Assembly (NCBI RefSeq): GCF_021556435.1 | Contig: NZ_JAKGCU010000023.1 | Coordinates: 20,192-84,191 of the forward strand | DNA from: Gordonia tangerina | Lineage (GTDB): Bacteria > Actinomycetota > Actinomycetes > Mycobacteriales > Mycobacteriaceae | DNA length: 64,000 nucleotides | Reading direction: 5' to 3' | In this document: piece by piece, positions 37,522 to 48,590 of the stretch | Numbering within the stretch: the first letter of the stretch is position 1 | How the letters are laid out: each line of letters starts with the position of its first letter | Translations under genes and position numbers: made by a program | The notes under the pieces: generated by a model | Seen by the model: only the letters and a program-made list of their open reading frames with translations | Database searches by the model: none | What the model was told of the DNA's origin: nothing

Positions 37522-39111
37522 TTAGTGCTTTCCTGGCGAAGTGAGATAGGTTCCGGCGAAGTGCAATTGGTTGCGACGGTCCCAGTCGACATCGCCGACC
37601 GACGGTGCGGTGGCCACCTGGCGCAGCACCACGCCGATCTCTATGAGAAACAGATCACGCAGCCAGGCTTCGTCGAGTTCGCGGTAAGCGGCGAGCGCTT
37701 CCGGAGAGGAACTGTCGCGGACCGTCCATGCCTCCTCCGCAGCCGCGGAATACTCCGGGTTCGAGTAGTTCGACGAGTTCTTCGCCGCGTTGAACGGATA
37801 GGCGGACACGGCGAGAGTTGACGGGGTGAACTGGGCGAAGGCGTGCTGTAGCAGCCAGAGTCCGTCGAACTTGCCACCGATCAGCTTCGACGCCTGCTGG
37901 GTCTGGTCGTTGGGCACCAAGCGCACCTCGATGCCGACAGCGGCGAGATTCGACTGGACGATCTCGGCAATCACCCTGTCGTTGCCCGGGGTCGAATAGT
38001 CCAGTGTCAAGGGAGGTATGGAGCCGACCTGGCTCACCAGCGCACGGGCCTTTTGGAGATCGCGGGTGTAGGTGGTGTTCGCGTTCGCGCGATACGCCGG
38101 TGACCACTTCGGCCACGGCAGATTGACGGTGTATCCGCTGCCGCGGAAGACGTCGTTGATGATGCGTGGACGGTCGATGGCGTACGCGATCGCCTGGCGT
38201 ACGCGGACATCGGCGAGCGCCGGGTTGGTGACGTTGATCCCCACGTATTCCTGCGACTCGGCGCCGGTCAGGGTGATCCCGGTGAAGCCATACCGCTGGG
38301 TCACCAGTTGCTGATCGTGATAACTCAGGCCGTCGGCGACGTCGATCTGCCCGGTGCGTAGGCGGGTGAACAGTGACTGGTTATCGCGGACGACGACGAA
38401 AGTTACCGAATCCAGAGCCGGTGACCCGCCCCAGTAGTGCTCATTGCGGACGAGTCGGACAGTGGAATTCGGTTGCCACGACTCGAAACGGAACGGCCCG
38501 GTGCCGTTGAATGCGGTGCCGGCCTTCAATGCGGGCAGGGTGTTCTGGTCGATGATGGGCGCTGAGTCGAGCAGATCGAAGATATTGCTCAACGGGTGTG
38601 CGAAGCGCAGGATCACTCGGTGGGGATCAGACGTGTCGAACTCGTCGATGGCGGCGGCGGTGCGCTTGAACTGTGGCGTCCACGGTCCACCCAGATATGC
38701 CTTGATCGAGTTCTCCACATCCGACGACACGAACGGACGGCCGTCGTGGAAGGTGGCGTCGGTTCGGAGATCGAGCGTGAGGGAGCGGCCGTCGGGCGCG
38801 AGTTGCCAGGCGGTCGCCAACAACGGTTCGACGGTCAGTGAGTCACGGGCGTACCGGATGAGGGTGTCGAAGGCATTGGCCACCACCTGACCGTTCATCG
38901 ACCCGGTCCCGATCTGCAGGAACGCCTTCGGCGAGAGGTCGCCGAGCACGCCGACCCGCAGGTCGCCGCCGCGGGGTGTGGGGTCTCCGGGTGCGGCGGG
39001 CGCGGTCGAGTGCTGCTGCTGCGAAACCGCGGACTCGCATCCTACAGCGGCCAGCGCGAGCAAGATGGCGACGATGACCGCAGCGGCGCGGGCACCTCGG
39101 TGTCGGGGCAT
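37522..39111 (-). CDS. Family 5 extracellular solute-binding lipoprotein
   Basis: 529 residues. Signal peptide AAAVIVAILLALA with lipobox LAAVGC, then a Gln/Ser/Pro linker and a family-5 substrate-binding fold (GGDLRVGVLGDLSP at the start, FNGTGPFRFESW and DVRVRQAIAYAIDRPRI as internal landmarks). Family members bind peptides, nickel, opines or sulfur-containing ligands such as glutathione. Divergence from a sulfatase gene suggests import of a sulfate ester or its product. The ATG at 39111 puts the basic n-region directly before the hydrophobic core; an ATG at 39174 adds 21 residues that do not fit. Confidence 0.9.
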   Translation of the reverse strand: MPRHRGARAAAVIVAILLALAAVGCESAVSQQQHSTAPAAPGDPTPRGGDLRVGVLGDLSPKAFLQIGTGSMNGQVVANAFDTLIRYARDSLTVEPLLATAWQLAPDGRSLTLDLRTDATFHDGRPFVSSDVENSIKAYLGGPWTPQFKRTAAAIDEFDTSDPHRVILRFAHPLSNIFDLLDSAPIIDQNTLPALKAGTAFNGTGPFRFESWQPNSTVRLVRNEHYWGGSPALDSVTFVVVRDNQSLFTRLRTGQIDVADGLSYHDQQLVTQRYGFTGITLTGAESQEYVGINVTNPALADVRVRQAIAYAIDRPRIINDVFRGSGYTVNLPWPKWSPAYRANANTTYTRDLQKARALVSQVGSIPPLTLDYSTPGNDRVIAEIVQSNLAAVGIEVRLVPNDQTQQASKLIGGKFDGLWLLQHAFAQFTPSTLAVSAYPFNAAKNSSNYSNPEYSAAAEEAWTVRDSSSPEALAAYRELDEAWLRDLFLIEIGVVLRQVATAPSVGDVDWDRRNQLHFAGTYLTSPGKH

Positions 39112-39351
39112 GGTGATCACATCTCTGTCGGGTCGAGGTGATCGGTGATGGCCGACCACACGGGATCCGTACACTCATCGGAATCGAAAACGTGTGCACG
39201 GGCGAAGAATCGACATCCAGTATGGGGATCGAACGGGTGGTCCGCGTCGTTGAATTTCGCTCGGATCGAACCCTTGACAGGCGGTTGACCTTGGCCGAAC
39301 GTGCTCGGTGTTCGGGCGCGAGGCTCGATGTGATGTGCAGGGAGACAAGCG

Positions 39352-41697
39352 ATGGCACAAGCGGACAGAACTGATCTGCCGGCGGGCGCGCGTGGTTACG
39401 ACGGCTTCGACGGGGTGATCGGCCGCACGAGTTCGGTGTCGCGGCCATGGTGGCCGGAGGAACCGACGGCCCCGGCCGGTGCTCCGAACATCGTGGTGAT
39501 CCTCGTCGACGACATGGGCTATTCCGACATCTCGCCGTTCGGCGCGGAGATCGACACACCCAACATCGACCGGCTGGCGCGCAACGGGTTCCGGTTGTCC
39601 AATTACCACACCACCCCGGTGTGCTCACCGGCGCGCGCGGCGCTGCTGACCGGGCTGAACCCGCATCGGGCGGGTTATGGCAGTGTGGCGAACTCCGATC
39701 CCGGGTTTCCGGGGCTACGACTCGAACTCGCCGACGATGTGCTGACATTGCCGGAGATCCTGCGTGCCGGTGGATATGCCACGTATGCGGTGGGGAAGTG
39801 GCATCTGGTGCGGGATGCGAACATGGGCCCGGGACGCGACCGCAGCTCGTGGCCGGTGCAGCGCGGTTTCGACAGCTACTACGGTTCACTGGAGGGACTC
39901 AACTCGTTCTTCTACCCGAACCAGCTGATCGCCGACAACACCGTCGTCGACGTCGCCGAGTACCCCGATGACTACTACGTCACCGATGACCTGACCGACC
40001 GTGCGATCTCCCAGATCACCGCGTTGCGCGCGCAGGACCCGACGAAGCCGTTCTTCCTGTACTTCGCGCACATCGCGATGCACGGACCGCACCAGGTGAA
40101 GGAGGCCGATCTCGCGAAGTATCGCGGTCGCTACGGCCAGGGCTGGGATGAGGTCCGGCGGCAACGGTTCCAGCGACAGATCGAGAACGGGCTGTTCGAC
40201 CCGGACACCCCGATGGCGGAACGCAACACCGAGCCCGGGTTCGACGCACCGCTGTGGGATGACCTCGAACCCACAGAGCAGGAGCGATTCCAGCGCTACC
40301 AGGAGGTGTACGCAGCGATGGTCGACAGCGTCGACCAGAGCGTCGGACGAGTGGTCGACACCCTTGAGCAACTCGGTGAGCTCGACAACACGATCATCGT
40401 GTTCACCTCGGACAACGGCGGCACCGCCGAGGGTGGACCGGTTGGGACGCGTTCGTACTTCAGCCAATTCGTGCACGGTCCGGTGCCACCCGACTGGGAA
40501 CGCGACGTGCCGCACGACCAGGATCTGATCGGTTCGGCCGCACTCGGGGTGCACTACCCACGCGGCTGGGGGCAGGCGTCCAATACCCCGTTCCGCTTCT
40601 ACAAGGGGCAGACCTTCGCCGGCGGCGTGCGGGTTCCATTCGTCGTGTCCTGGCCGAACGGACTGCCCCGGGCGGCCGACGACACCGGTGTACGTCGTCA
40701 GTTCTCCTACGTCACCGATCTCGTGCCCACCCTGCTCGAACTCGCCGGGGTCGACACACCGGACCACCGCCACGGGCGGCCCGCTCAGGAGCGCGACGGT
40801 GTCAGCATCGCCGACGTCCTGCGTGACCGTGATGCCCAGTCACCGCACACCGAGCAGTACGCGGAGTTCGGTGGGCACCGCGGCTACTACCGGGACGGCT
40901 GGAAACTGGTGTCACTACACCGGGACCCGGCCTCCGTCGACGATCCGGCGTGGGAACTGTACGACGTGACCACGGACCCGGCCGAAACCACCGATCTCGC
41001 CGCCCGACATCCCGACAAGGTTGCCGAGCTGGCCGCCGCGTGGGATGCCGCGGCCTGGCGCAACACGGTGTTCCCGCTGTACGACCGTCCCGCAGATCAG
41101 CTACGTCGACGGCCCGCGGAGGCGCGGTTGAGCGATCCGATCCGGATTCTCGCCGGCACACCGACGTTGGAGCGCTACCGGTCGAGCCGCCTGATCGCCT
41201 ACCGCGACTTCGTGGTGGAGGCGGAACTTGAGGGCTGGACCGCCGACGACGAGGGGGTGATCGTCGCGCACGGCGACCAGCAGGGCGGCTATCTGCTGTA
41301 CGTGGAATCGGCAGCCGTGCACCTGGTGTACAACGCCTATGGCCGCGTCCGGCGGGAGTCGGGTCGGCTGCCGGACGGCGCGACCGCGTTGTGTCTGCGC
41401 GCCTCCGCGACACCGTCGGTGCGCTGGAACCTCACGGTCGAGGCGGTGTGTGACGGCGAGGCGTCGACGATTGTGAAGCTCGACGACCAGGTCCAACTGG
41501 TCGGTATGGCGCCCTGGACAGGCATCTCGGTGGGACTCGACGCACGCGGTCCGGTCGACCCCGAACTGCGCCAGCGCCGTGGCGTATTCCGATTCGGTCC
41601 GGCGCTGCGGGCCGTCACGTATCGCCCGGGCCCCACGCGGGTGGGTGTGGATGTGCGGCGGGGTCTCGACGAGGCGGCCGAACGGTCGGCGGACTGA
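39352..41697 (+). CDS. Formylglycine-dependent sulfatase (arylsulfatase-type)
   Basis: 781 residues. The modification site C91-S-P-A-R95 is the Cys-type C-x-P-x-R motif that is oxidised to formylglycine. Metal-binding Asp residues are in ILVDDMGYSD, and GKWHL and FTSDNGG complete the alkaline-phosphatase-superfamily core. The 200-residue C-terminal extension (about 580-781) is beta-rich and absent from short sulfatases. No signal peptide is visible, so it probably acts in the cytoplasm on imported sulfate esters. It is divergent from the ABC importer and followed by a dioxygenase gene; the set looks like a sulfur-scavenging locus. The formylglycine-generating enzyme is not in the window. Confidence 0.92.
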   Translation: MAQADRTDLPAGARGYDGFDGVIGRTSSVSRPWWPEEPTAPAGAPNIVVILVDDMGYSDISPFGAEIDTPNIDRLARNGFRLSNYHTTPVCSPARAALLTGLNPHRAGYGSVANSDPGFPGLRLELADDVLTLPEILRAGGYATYAVGKWHLVRDANMGPGRDRSSWPVQRGFDSYYGSLEGLNSFFYPNQLIADNTVVDVAEYPDDYYVTDDLTDRAISQITALRAQDPTKPFFLYFAHIAMHGPHQVKEADLAKYRGRYGQGWDEVRRQRFQRQIENGLFDPDTPMAERNTEPGFDAPLWDDLEPTEQERFQRYQEVYAAMVDSVDQSVGRVVDTLEQLGELDNTIIVFTSDNGGTAEGGPVGTRSYFSQFVHGPVPPDWERDVPHDQDLIGSAALGVHYPRGWGQASNTPFRFYKGQTFAGGVRVPFVVSWPNGLPRAADDTGVRRQFSYVTDLVPTLLELAGVDTPDHRHGRPAQERDGVSIADVLRDRDAQSPHTEQYAEFGGHRGYYRDGWKLVSLHRDPASVDDPAWELYDVTTDPAETTDLAARHPDKVAELAAAWDAAAWRNTVFPLYDRPADQLRRRPAEARLSDPIRILAGTPTLERYRSSRLIAYRDFVVEAELEGWTADDEGVIVAHGDQQGGYLLYVESAAVHLVYNAYGRVRRESGRLPDGATALCLRASATPSVRWNLTVEAVCDGEASTIVKLDDQVQLVGMAPWTGISVGLDARGPVDPELRQRRGVFRFGPALRAVTYRPGPTRVGVDVRRGLDEAAERSAD

Positions 41698-41798
41698 TCG
41701 GCGTTGCGATCAGCATGATTGTTACCTCGCCTTGTCGGTGTCATCGGTGCTGAGATGAAAAACGTTGAAACAAAAGAATTCACGAGAGGTTTCTAGGA

Positions 41799-42782
41799 AT
41801 GACGCTGGCTCAGATCGACGACCGCACGGAACGTGAGCGCGCGGCGCAGCAGGTGTACGCCGACGGGGGCATCACCGTCGAGAAGCTGGGAGAGCACATC
41901 GGTGCCCGGATCGGGCAGGTCCGGCTCGGTGGTGATCTCCCGACCGAGCAGGTCGAGGCGATCCGGCTCGCCCTGGCAGTCAACAAGACCGTTGTGTTCG
42001 AGGGGCAACATCACCTCGACGACGCGGGGCAGTACGCGTTCGCCGGCCTGCTCGGCGAGCAGACCGCGCCCCACCCGACCGTTACATCGCGGGGGACGCA
42101 GCTGCTGACGATCGAGGGTGCAGCCAACAGCTGGCATTCCGATGTCACCTTCGTCGACCGCATCCCCAAGGCGTCGATTCTGCGGGCGGTTACCCTGCCG
42201 TCCTACGGCGGCGCGACCACTTGGGCCTCGACGGTCGCCGCCTACGAACAGTTACCGAAACCGCTGCGGGCGTTGGCCGAAGAGCTCTGGGCCACGCATA
42301 CCAATCTGTACGACTACGTCAATCAGTCCGAGCCGTCGGGCGGCGTCGACATCAGCCGAAAGTCCGAGCACTACAAGGAGTTCACCAGCGCGGAGTACCA
42401 GACGTTGCATCCGGTGGTACGGGTACACCCGGAGACCGGTGAGCGCAGCCTGCTGCTCGGTCACTTCGCCAAGGAGTTCCGAGGACTCAAGTCCGCCGAG
42501 TTCGGTGAGTTGTATCAGCTTCTGCAGAGTCGCATCACGAAGCTGGAGAACACCTTCCGTTGGAACTGGCGACTCGGCGATGTGGTGATCTGGGACAACC
42601 GGGCGACCCAGCACTATGGCATCTCCGACTACGGCAATCAGCAGCGCGAGCTACACCGGATCACCCTCGCCGGTGACGTTCCGGTTGACGTTCGAGGGCA
42701 ACGGAGCCAGGTGCTGCAGGGCGACGCCTCGCACTACTCCAGCGTCGAGAAGTCAGCTCGACTTCCCCTTTTCGCAGCCTGA
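41799..42782 (+). CDS. TauD/TfdA-family 2-oxoglutarate-dependent dioxygenase, alkylsulfatase (AtsK)-like
   Basis: 327 residues. Fe(II) ligands are H113 and D115 in SWHSDVTF and H272 in NRATQHYG; R287 in LHRIT is placed to bind 2-oxoglutarate. [22 protein letters not shown] fits AtsK/TauD enzymes. AtsK oxidatively cleaves alkyl sulfate esters to an aldehyde plus sulfate; TauD releases sulfite from taurine. The sulfatase next door favours the AtsK-type role. Its upstream 101-bp gap is AT-rich just before the gene and may hold its own promoter. A strong terminator follows 10 bp after the stop. Confidence 0.88.
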   Translation: MTLAQIDDRTERERAAQQVYADGGITVEKLGEHIGARIGQVRLGGDLPTEQVEAIRLALAVNKTVVFEGQHHLDDAGQYAFAGLLGEQTAPHPTVTSRGTQLLTIEGAANSWHSDVTFVDRIPKASILRAVTLPSYGGATTWASTVAAYEQLPKPLRALAEELWATHTNLYDYVNQSEPSGGVDISRKSEHYKEFTSAEYQTLHPVVRVHPETGERSLLLGHFAKEFRGLKSAEFGELYQLLQSRITKLENTFRWNWRLGDVVIWDNRATQHYGISDYGNQQRELHRITLAGDVPVDVRGQRSQVLQGDASHYSSVEKSARLPLFAA

Positions 42783-42791
42783 ATCATCACG

Positions 42792-42836
42792 AGGCCCCGG
42801 CCCTGAGCATCAACTGCTCAGGGCCGGGGCCTTTTG
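42792..42836 (+). terminator. Intrinsic terminator of the dioxygenase gene
   Basis: Near-perfect 18-bp stem: AGGCCCCGGCCCTGAGCA, loop TCAAC, TGCTCAGGGCCGGGGCCT, followed by TTTTG. The strongest intrinsic terminator in the window. Confidence 0.92.
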
Positions 42837-43021
42837 TGGCCTCCGTGCCGTAGTTGAAGAAATGGAGGGGCGCAGCGAGTACGTGCGAACCCACATGCTG
42901 TCCCCCGGGGCTGAGTAACGACCACGTTTGCGAGGGAGCATCCCCTGGTCCCTGAGGAGCGTCCGAGCTTGCGAGGCCGCGTCACGAAGGGTACACCCAC
43001 GCAACCACTCTTACGCAGGAC

Positions 43022-43128
43022 AAGGTGTCACACCCCGCCGCTATCCTGTACCCAACAGCTCACCGAGCAAGTCCATCCACAGCCCACCCCGCAGTGCACC
43101 AAAGTTGTCAGACCCTCCCGATAGTCTG
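43022..43128 (+). repeat. Two degenerate direct repeats upstream of the HNH gene
   Basis: Copy 1 (43022-43048) and copy 2 (43101-43128) share a TGTCA core and about two thirds of the following 18 bases (ACCC..CCG.TA..CTG). Repeats before DUF222/HNH genes are common in mycolata. Either copy may be a promoter. Confidence 0.4.
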
Positions 43129-43196
43129 ATAGCAGTTCGATTCCCCACCAACCCATCCCGACCTCAGAGACCGTCTTCGCCGGAAAGGAGCGTTTC

Positions 43197-45176
<1,980 letters not shown>

Positions 45177-45270
45177 CTCGTCGGCGATCCTGCGGTCGGA
45201 ACTACTGACGAGCCGTCGGAGTGGCGGGCGGTCGCCGGAACAGTCCCTACGCGTCGAGAACCAAACAGAA

Positions 45271-45304
45271 GGTGCCCTTGCTCTCCGCGGAGAGCAAGGG
45301 CACC
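45271..45304. terminator. 34-bp perfect palindrome between convergent genes
   Basis: GGTGCCCTTGCTCTCCG followed by its exact complement. It lies between the stops of the HNH gene and the MFS gene. The leftward strand continues TTCTGTTTGG, a weak T-rich tail, so it best serves the MFS gene and may stop transcription both ways. Confidence 0.8.
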
Positions 45305-45326
45305 GCTTGCTGGGTGAGTCTCGGGA

Positions 45327-46841
45327 TCAGTGCGCCATGGCGGCCGCACCCTCAGGAGCCACCGGGAGCTTGCCGCTACGAACCAGCAGTGCGGCGATGA
45401 GTCCACCGACTGCGAATACCGCAGCGGCCACCCAGAACGCGGTCGTGTAGCTGTGCACAGCGGCCAGCTGGGCCAACTGCGCCGGATCGGTGGCCAGCGA
45501 TGCGTGGCCGCTCACAAACGTTGCCGCAGAGCTCGCGGCGATCGTGCTGAGCAGCGCAGTGCCCACCGAGCCGCCCACCTGCTGCATGGTGTTGACGGTG
45601 GCGGATGCGACGCCCGCGTCCTCCGACGAGACACCAGAGATCGCGCCCTGCATCGCCGGAGCCATCGATGCGCCGATGCCGACTCCCATGATCAGCAGCG
45701 CCGGCAGCACATGGCTGGCGTATGAGCTCGTCGCGGTGATCTGGGTGAGCAACAGCATGCCACCCGCCGCGATGAACATGCCCGCCGCCATCAACCAGCG
45801 CGGACCGAACCGGGGGAGCAACACACCGGTCGAGGTGGTGGCGGTGACCACCAGCATGCCGATCATCGGCAGAAACGCCAGGCCCGTGCGGATCGGGCTG
45901 AATCCCAGGTTCTGTTGCAGGTAATACGTCAGGAACAGGAAGATGCCGAACATGCCGATCCCGGCGATGAACACCACCAGGTACGACCCGGCGCGGGTGC
46001 GGTCGGTGATCACGCGTAGCGGCAACAGCGCGTGCTCGGCGCGTGACTGCCACCAGACGAACGCTGCCAGCAGTGCGGCCCCGGCGACCAGCCAGGTGAT
46101 CGTGGCCCAGTCACCCCAGCCGTTGGACTCGGCATTGGAGAATCCGTACACGATCGAGAACAGGCCTGACGATGCGAGGGCCACGCCCGGCAGGTCGAGT
46201 TTCGGACGGTGATCGGCCTTGTGCGGTCCGAGGAACAGGACAGCACCGACCAGTGCGATGGCTGCGATCACCAAGTTCACGTACAGGCACCAACGCCAAT
46301 CGGCCCACTCTGTGAGCATTCCGCCGAGCAGCAGCCCCAAAGCGCCCCCGCCGCCGGCGATCGCACCGAAGATGCCGAAGGCCTTGCCGCGCTCCGACGG
46401 ATCGGTGAAAGTGGTGGTGAGCAGCGACAATGCGGCAGGAGCGAGCAGGGCGCCAAAGATGCCCTGGCCGGCTCGCGCGGCGACCAGCATCTCGAAGTTC
46501 ACGGCGGCACCGCCGATCGCCGACATCACCGCGAAACCGATCAGACCGGCGATGAAAGTGGTGCGCCGCCCCCACAGGTCGGACAGGCGACCGCCGAGCA
46601 GTAGCAGGCTGCCGAACGACAGTGCGTACGCGGTCACGATCCACTGCCGGTCCTCGTTGCCGAAGCCCAACGACTCCTGCGCATGCGGCAGGGCGATGTT
46701 GACGATGGTTGCGTCCAGCACCACCATCAACTGCGCCAGAGCGAGGACGCCCAGCACCACCCAGCGCAGCCGATGCTGACGCGCCTCGTGGGTTTCCTTC
46801 TCGACGGATGGATCGTCGAGGTCGTCGTAGACAATGCTCAT
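45327..46841 (-). CDS. MFS drug/proton antiporter, DHA2 (EmrB/QacA) family
   Basis: 504 residues with 14 predicted membrane segments. DHA2 motif C-like GGGGALGLLLGGML, motif A LGGRLSDLWGRRTTF, and N-terminal LDATIVNIALP with its membrane-embedded Asp. It likely exports cationic or amphipathic drugs driven by protons. It is divergent from a TetR gene whose operator-like sequences occupy the 96-bp gap, so repression relieved by a substrate is expected. The 34-bp palindrome follows its stop. Confidence 0.92.
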   Translation of the reverse strand: MSIVYDDLDDPSVEKETHEARQHRLRWVVLGVLALAQLMVVLDATIVNIALPHAQESLGFGNEDRQWIVTAYALSFGSLLLLGGRLSDLWGRRTTFIAGLIGFAVMSAIGGAAVNFEMLVAARAGQGIFGALLAPAALSLLTTTFTDPSERGKAFGIFGAIAGGGGALGLLLGGMLTEWADWRWCLYVNLVIAAIALVGAVLFLGPHKADHRPKLDLPGVALASSGLFSIVYGFSNAESNGWGDWATITWLVAGAALLAAFVWWQSRAEHALLPLRVITDRTRAGSYLVVFIAGIGMFGIFLFLTYYLQQNLGFSPIRTGLAFLPMIGMLVVTATTSTGVLLPRFGPRWLMAAGMFIAAGGMLLLTQITATSSYASHVLPALLIMGVGIGASMAPAMQGAISGVSSEDAGVASATVNTMQQVGGSVGTALLSTIAASSAATFVSGHASLATDPAQLAQLAAVHSYTTAFWVAAAVFAVGGLIAALLVRSGKLPVAPEGAAAMAH

Positions 46842-46862
46842 CCAAGCCTCCAGGTCTTAGGC

Positions 46863-46877
46863 GGAGGTGGTTCCTCC
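46863..46877. promoter_or_regulatory. Operator copy 1 (GGAGGTGGTTCCTCC)
   Basis: Inverted repeat CGGAGG-TGGTT-CCTCCG, 22-36 bases upstream of the MFS start. It matches copy 2 at 12 of 15 positions. Likely bound by the adjacent TetR protein. Confidence 0.7.
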
Positions 46878-46904
46878 GGTTGTTGGCTCCAACGTACGTC
46901 ATGT

Positions 46905-46919
46905 GGAGATCATTCCTCC
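46905..46919. promoter_or_regulatory. Operator copy 2 (GGAGATCATTCCTCC)
   Basis: Inverted repeat GTGGAG-N7-CTCCAC (46903-46921) lying 19-33 bases upstream of the TetR start, 42 bases (four helical turns) from copy 1. Likely autoregulatory. Confidence 0.7.
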
Positions 46920-46937
46920 ACTTGTTATTCTGTGAGC

Positions 46938-47600
46938 ATGAACACCACCGACGGTGAGGTCGGCGGACGCAAACTCCGCGCCGACGCCGAACGCAACCGG
47001 CAGCGCATCATCGCGTCCGCCCGCGAGCTGTTCGCCGAGCGAGGTCTGGAGGTCACGCTCGACGATGTGGCGGCACATGCGGGTGTCGGGGTGGGGACGG
47101 TTTACCGACGATTCGCCAATCGAGACGAACTGATCGTCGGCGTGCTCACCCAACACCTCACCGAGGTCGCCGAACGAGCTCGCGAGACTCTCGACGAGTC
47201 GGACCCGTGGCAGGCCGTCGTCGACATCCTGACCCTCGTGGTGTCGTCGATGGCCGCCGACCGCGGCCTCGCGACGATGATCATGACGATCGATCACTCA
47301 CATCCGGACATCCTCGCCGCGAAGGCGGTGCTGACCGAGCGGCTGCAGCAGGTCCTGGCGCGGGCGCATGCGGCCGGGGTGATCCGACCAGACCTCGAAG
47401 CGAACGACTTCTTTCCGATTCTCACCATGCTCAGGACGGTTGCCGAGAGTCTCGCCCCGACGGCGCCGGGTACCTGGCGCCGATACCTGGGCCTGATCCT
47501 CGACGGCATCCGCGCCGACGGTCGCGATCCGCTGTGGGGAGCGCCGCTCACCGATGCGCAGATCGTGCAGATTCAGAAGGGTGCGAGTCGGGATCGGTGA
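46938..47600 (+). CDS. TetR-family transcriptional regulator
   Basis: 220 residues. N-terminal helix-turn-helix: RQRIIASARELFAERG, then DDVAAHAGVGVGTVYRRFANRDELI. The ligand domain is unclassified. The ATG at 46938 gives MNTTDGEVGGRKLRADAERN; the frame is open further upstream but only antisense to the MFS gene. It is divergent from the MFS exporter, a classic local repressor arrangement, with one operator-like site near each start. Convergent with the osmolyte binding-protein gene, 6 bp between stops. Confidence 0.92.
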   Translation: MNTTDGEVGGRKLRADAERNRQRIIASARELFAERGLEVTLDDVAAHAGVGVGTVYRRFANRDELIVGVLTQHLTEVAERARETLDESDPWQAVVDILTLVVSSMAADRGLATMIMTIDHSHPDILAAKAVLTERLQQVLARAHAAGVIRPDLEANDFFPILTMLRTVAESLAPTAPGTWRRYLGLILDGIRADGRDPLWGAPLTDAQIVQIQKGASRDR

Positions 47601-47606
47601 ACGTAC

Positions 47607-48590
47607 CTACTCGATCAGTCCTTCGTTCTTGAGCCACTCGTAGGCGACATCGGAGGGATCCTCGCCGTCGATGTCGACCTGGCCGTTGAGTTCCTGCATG
47701 ACATCATCGGTCAACCGGCCCGAGACTTCCTCCATCAGCGGAGCGATCTCCGGGTGTGCGTCCAGGATCTCCTTGCGTACCACCACGGTTCCGCTGTAGG
47801 GCAGGAAGTACTTCTTGTCATCCTCCAGCACAACAAGATTGAGGTTCTTGATCCGGCCGTCGGTGGTGTACACCATGCCGAAGTTGCATGGCGCGCTGTT
47901 GGCGGTCGACGTGTAGACCACACCCGAATCCATCTGTGTCACATTGCCGGTCGGGACCCCATTCGGAGTGTTGTAGGGCATGTCGTAGGTCTGCAACATC
48001 GGTAGGAATCCATCAGGCCTGCTGAAGAACTCATCGTTGATGCAGAACGTGCGATCCGGCACCGGCAATCGGGTGATGTCGGACATGGTGGCCACCCCGA
48101 GCCGCTCGGCCGCCGGCGTTGATGCCGCGAATGCGTAGGTGTCGTTGAAGTTGGCCGGCGGCAACCACACCAGGTCGTTCTCGGCCAGCTCGACGTCGTG
48201 GACCCGTTGCCACAGTTCCTGCGGATCGGCGATGACTTCTGTCTCGCCGAGATAGGTGACCCACGCGGTGCCGGTGTACTCCCACGTGAGGTCCGCGGCG
48301 CCGTTGAGCATCGCCTGCCGCGACGAGGCGGAGCCGGGCGCATTGGTCATGTCGTTGACGTCGGCACCCGCGGCTGCCAGATAGGTGGCGGCGATCTTGC
48401 CCAGGATGATGCTCTCGGTGAAGTTCTTCGAGGTGACCGTGATCTCGGCGCCTGCGAGAGGAGTGGCGCCGTCCGGCAGCGACGCCTTGCGGAACGTGCC
48501 CGATGAACTGACCAGACCGCATCCGGCCAACGCCAGCGCCGCAACGAGTACGGCGACGAGAATGCGCGCGCCGCGGCGCCGCCGGATCAC
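47607..48590 (-). CDS. Osmolyte ABC transporter substrate-binding lipoprotein (ProX/OpuCC-like)
   Basis: 327 residues. Signal peptide ILVAVLVAALALAGC with lipobox LAGC, then an OpuAC-type fold: ITVTSKNFTESIILGKI, NGAADLTWEYTGTAWVTYL and TDDVMQELNGQVDIDGEDP are typical of glycine betaine, choline or carnitine binders. The GTG start overlaps the permease stop (GTGA). It is the last gene of the leftward four-gene operon, equivalent to proX of the M. tuberculosis proXVWZ set. Confidence 0.93.
   Translation of the reverse strand: MIRRRRGARILVAVLVAALALAGCGLVSSSGTFRKASLPDGATPLAGAEITVTSKNFTESIILGKIAATYLAAAGADVNDMTNAPGSASSRQAMLNGAADLTWEYTGTAWVTYLGETEVIADPQELWQRVHDVELAENDLVWLPPANFNDTYAFAASTPAAERLGVATMSDITRLPVPDRTFCINDEFFSRPDGFLPMLQTYDMPYNTPNGVPTGNVTQMDSGVVYTSTANSAPCNFGMVYTTDGRIKNLNLVVLEDDKKYFLPYSGTVVVRKEILDAHPEIAPLMEEVSGRLTDDVMQELNGQVDIDGEDPSDVAYEWLKNEGLIE

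Larger units (their letters stand above)
42783..43196. other. 414-bp intergenic region before the DUF222/HNH gene
   Basis: It holds the terminator of the dioxygenase gene (42792-42836), a repeat-like stretch (about 42920-42990, with TGGTCCCTGAGGAGCG and CGTCACGAAGGG), and two degenerate direct repeats at 43022-43048 and 43101-43128. The second ends 68 bases before the HNH start and could include its promoter (TTGTCA, 17 bases, GATAGC). No gene seen. Confidence 0.55.
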
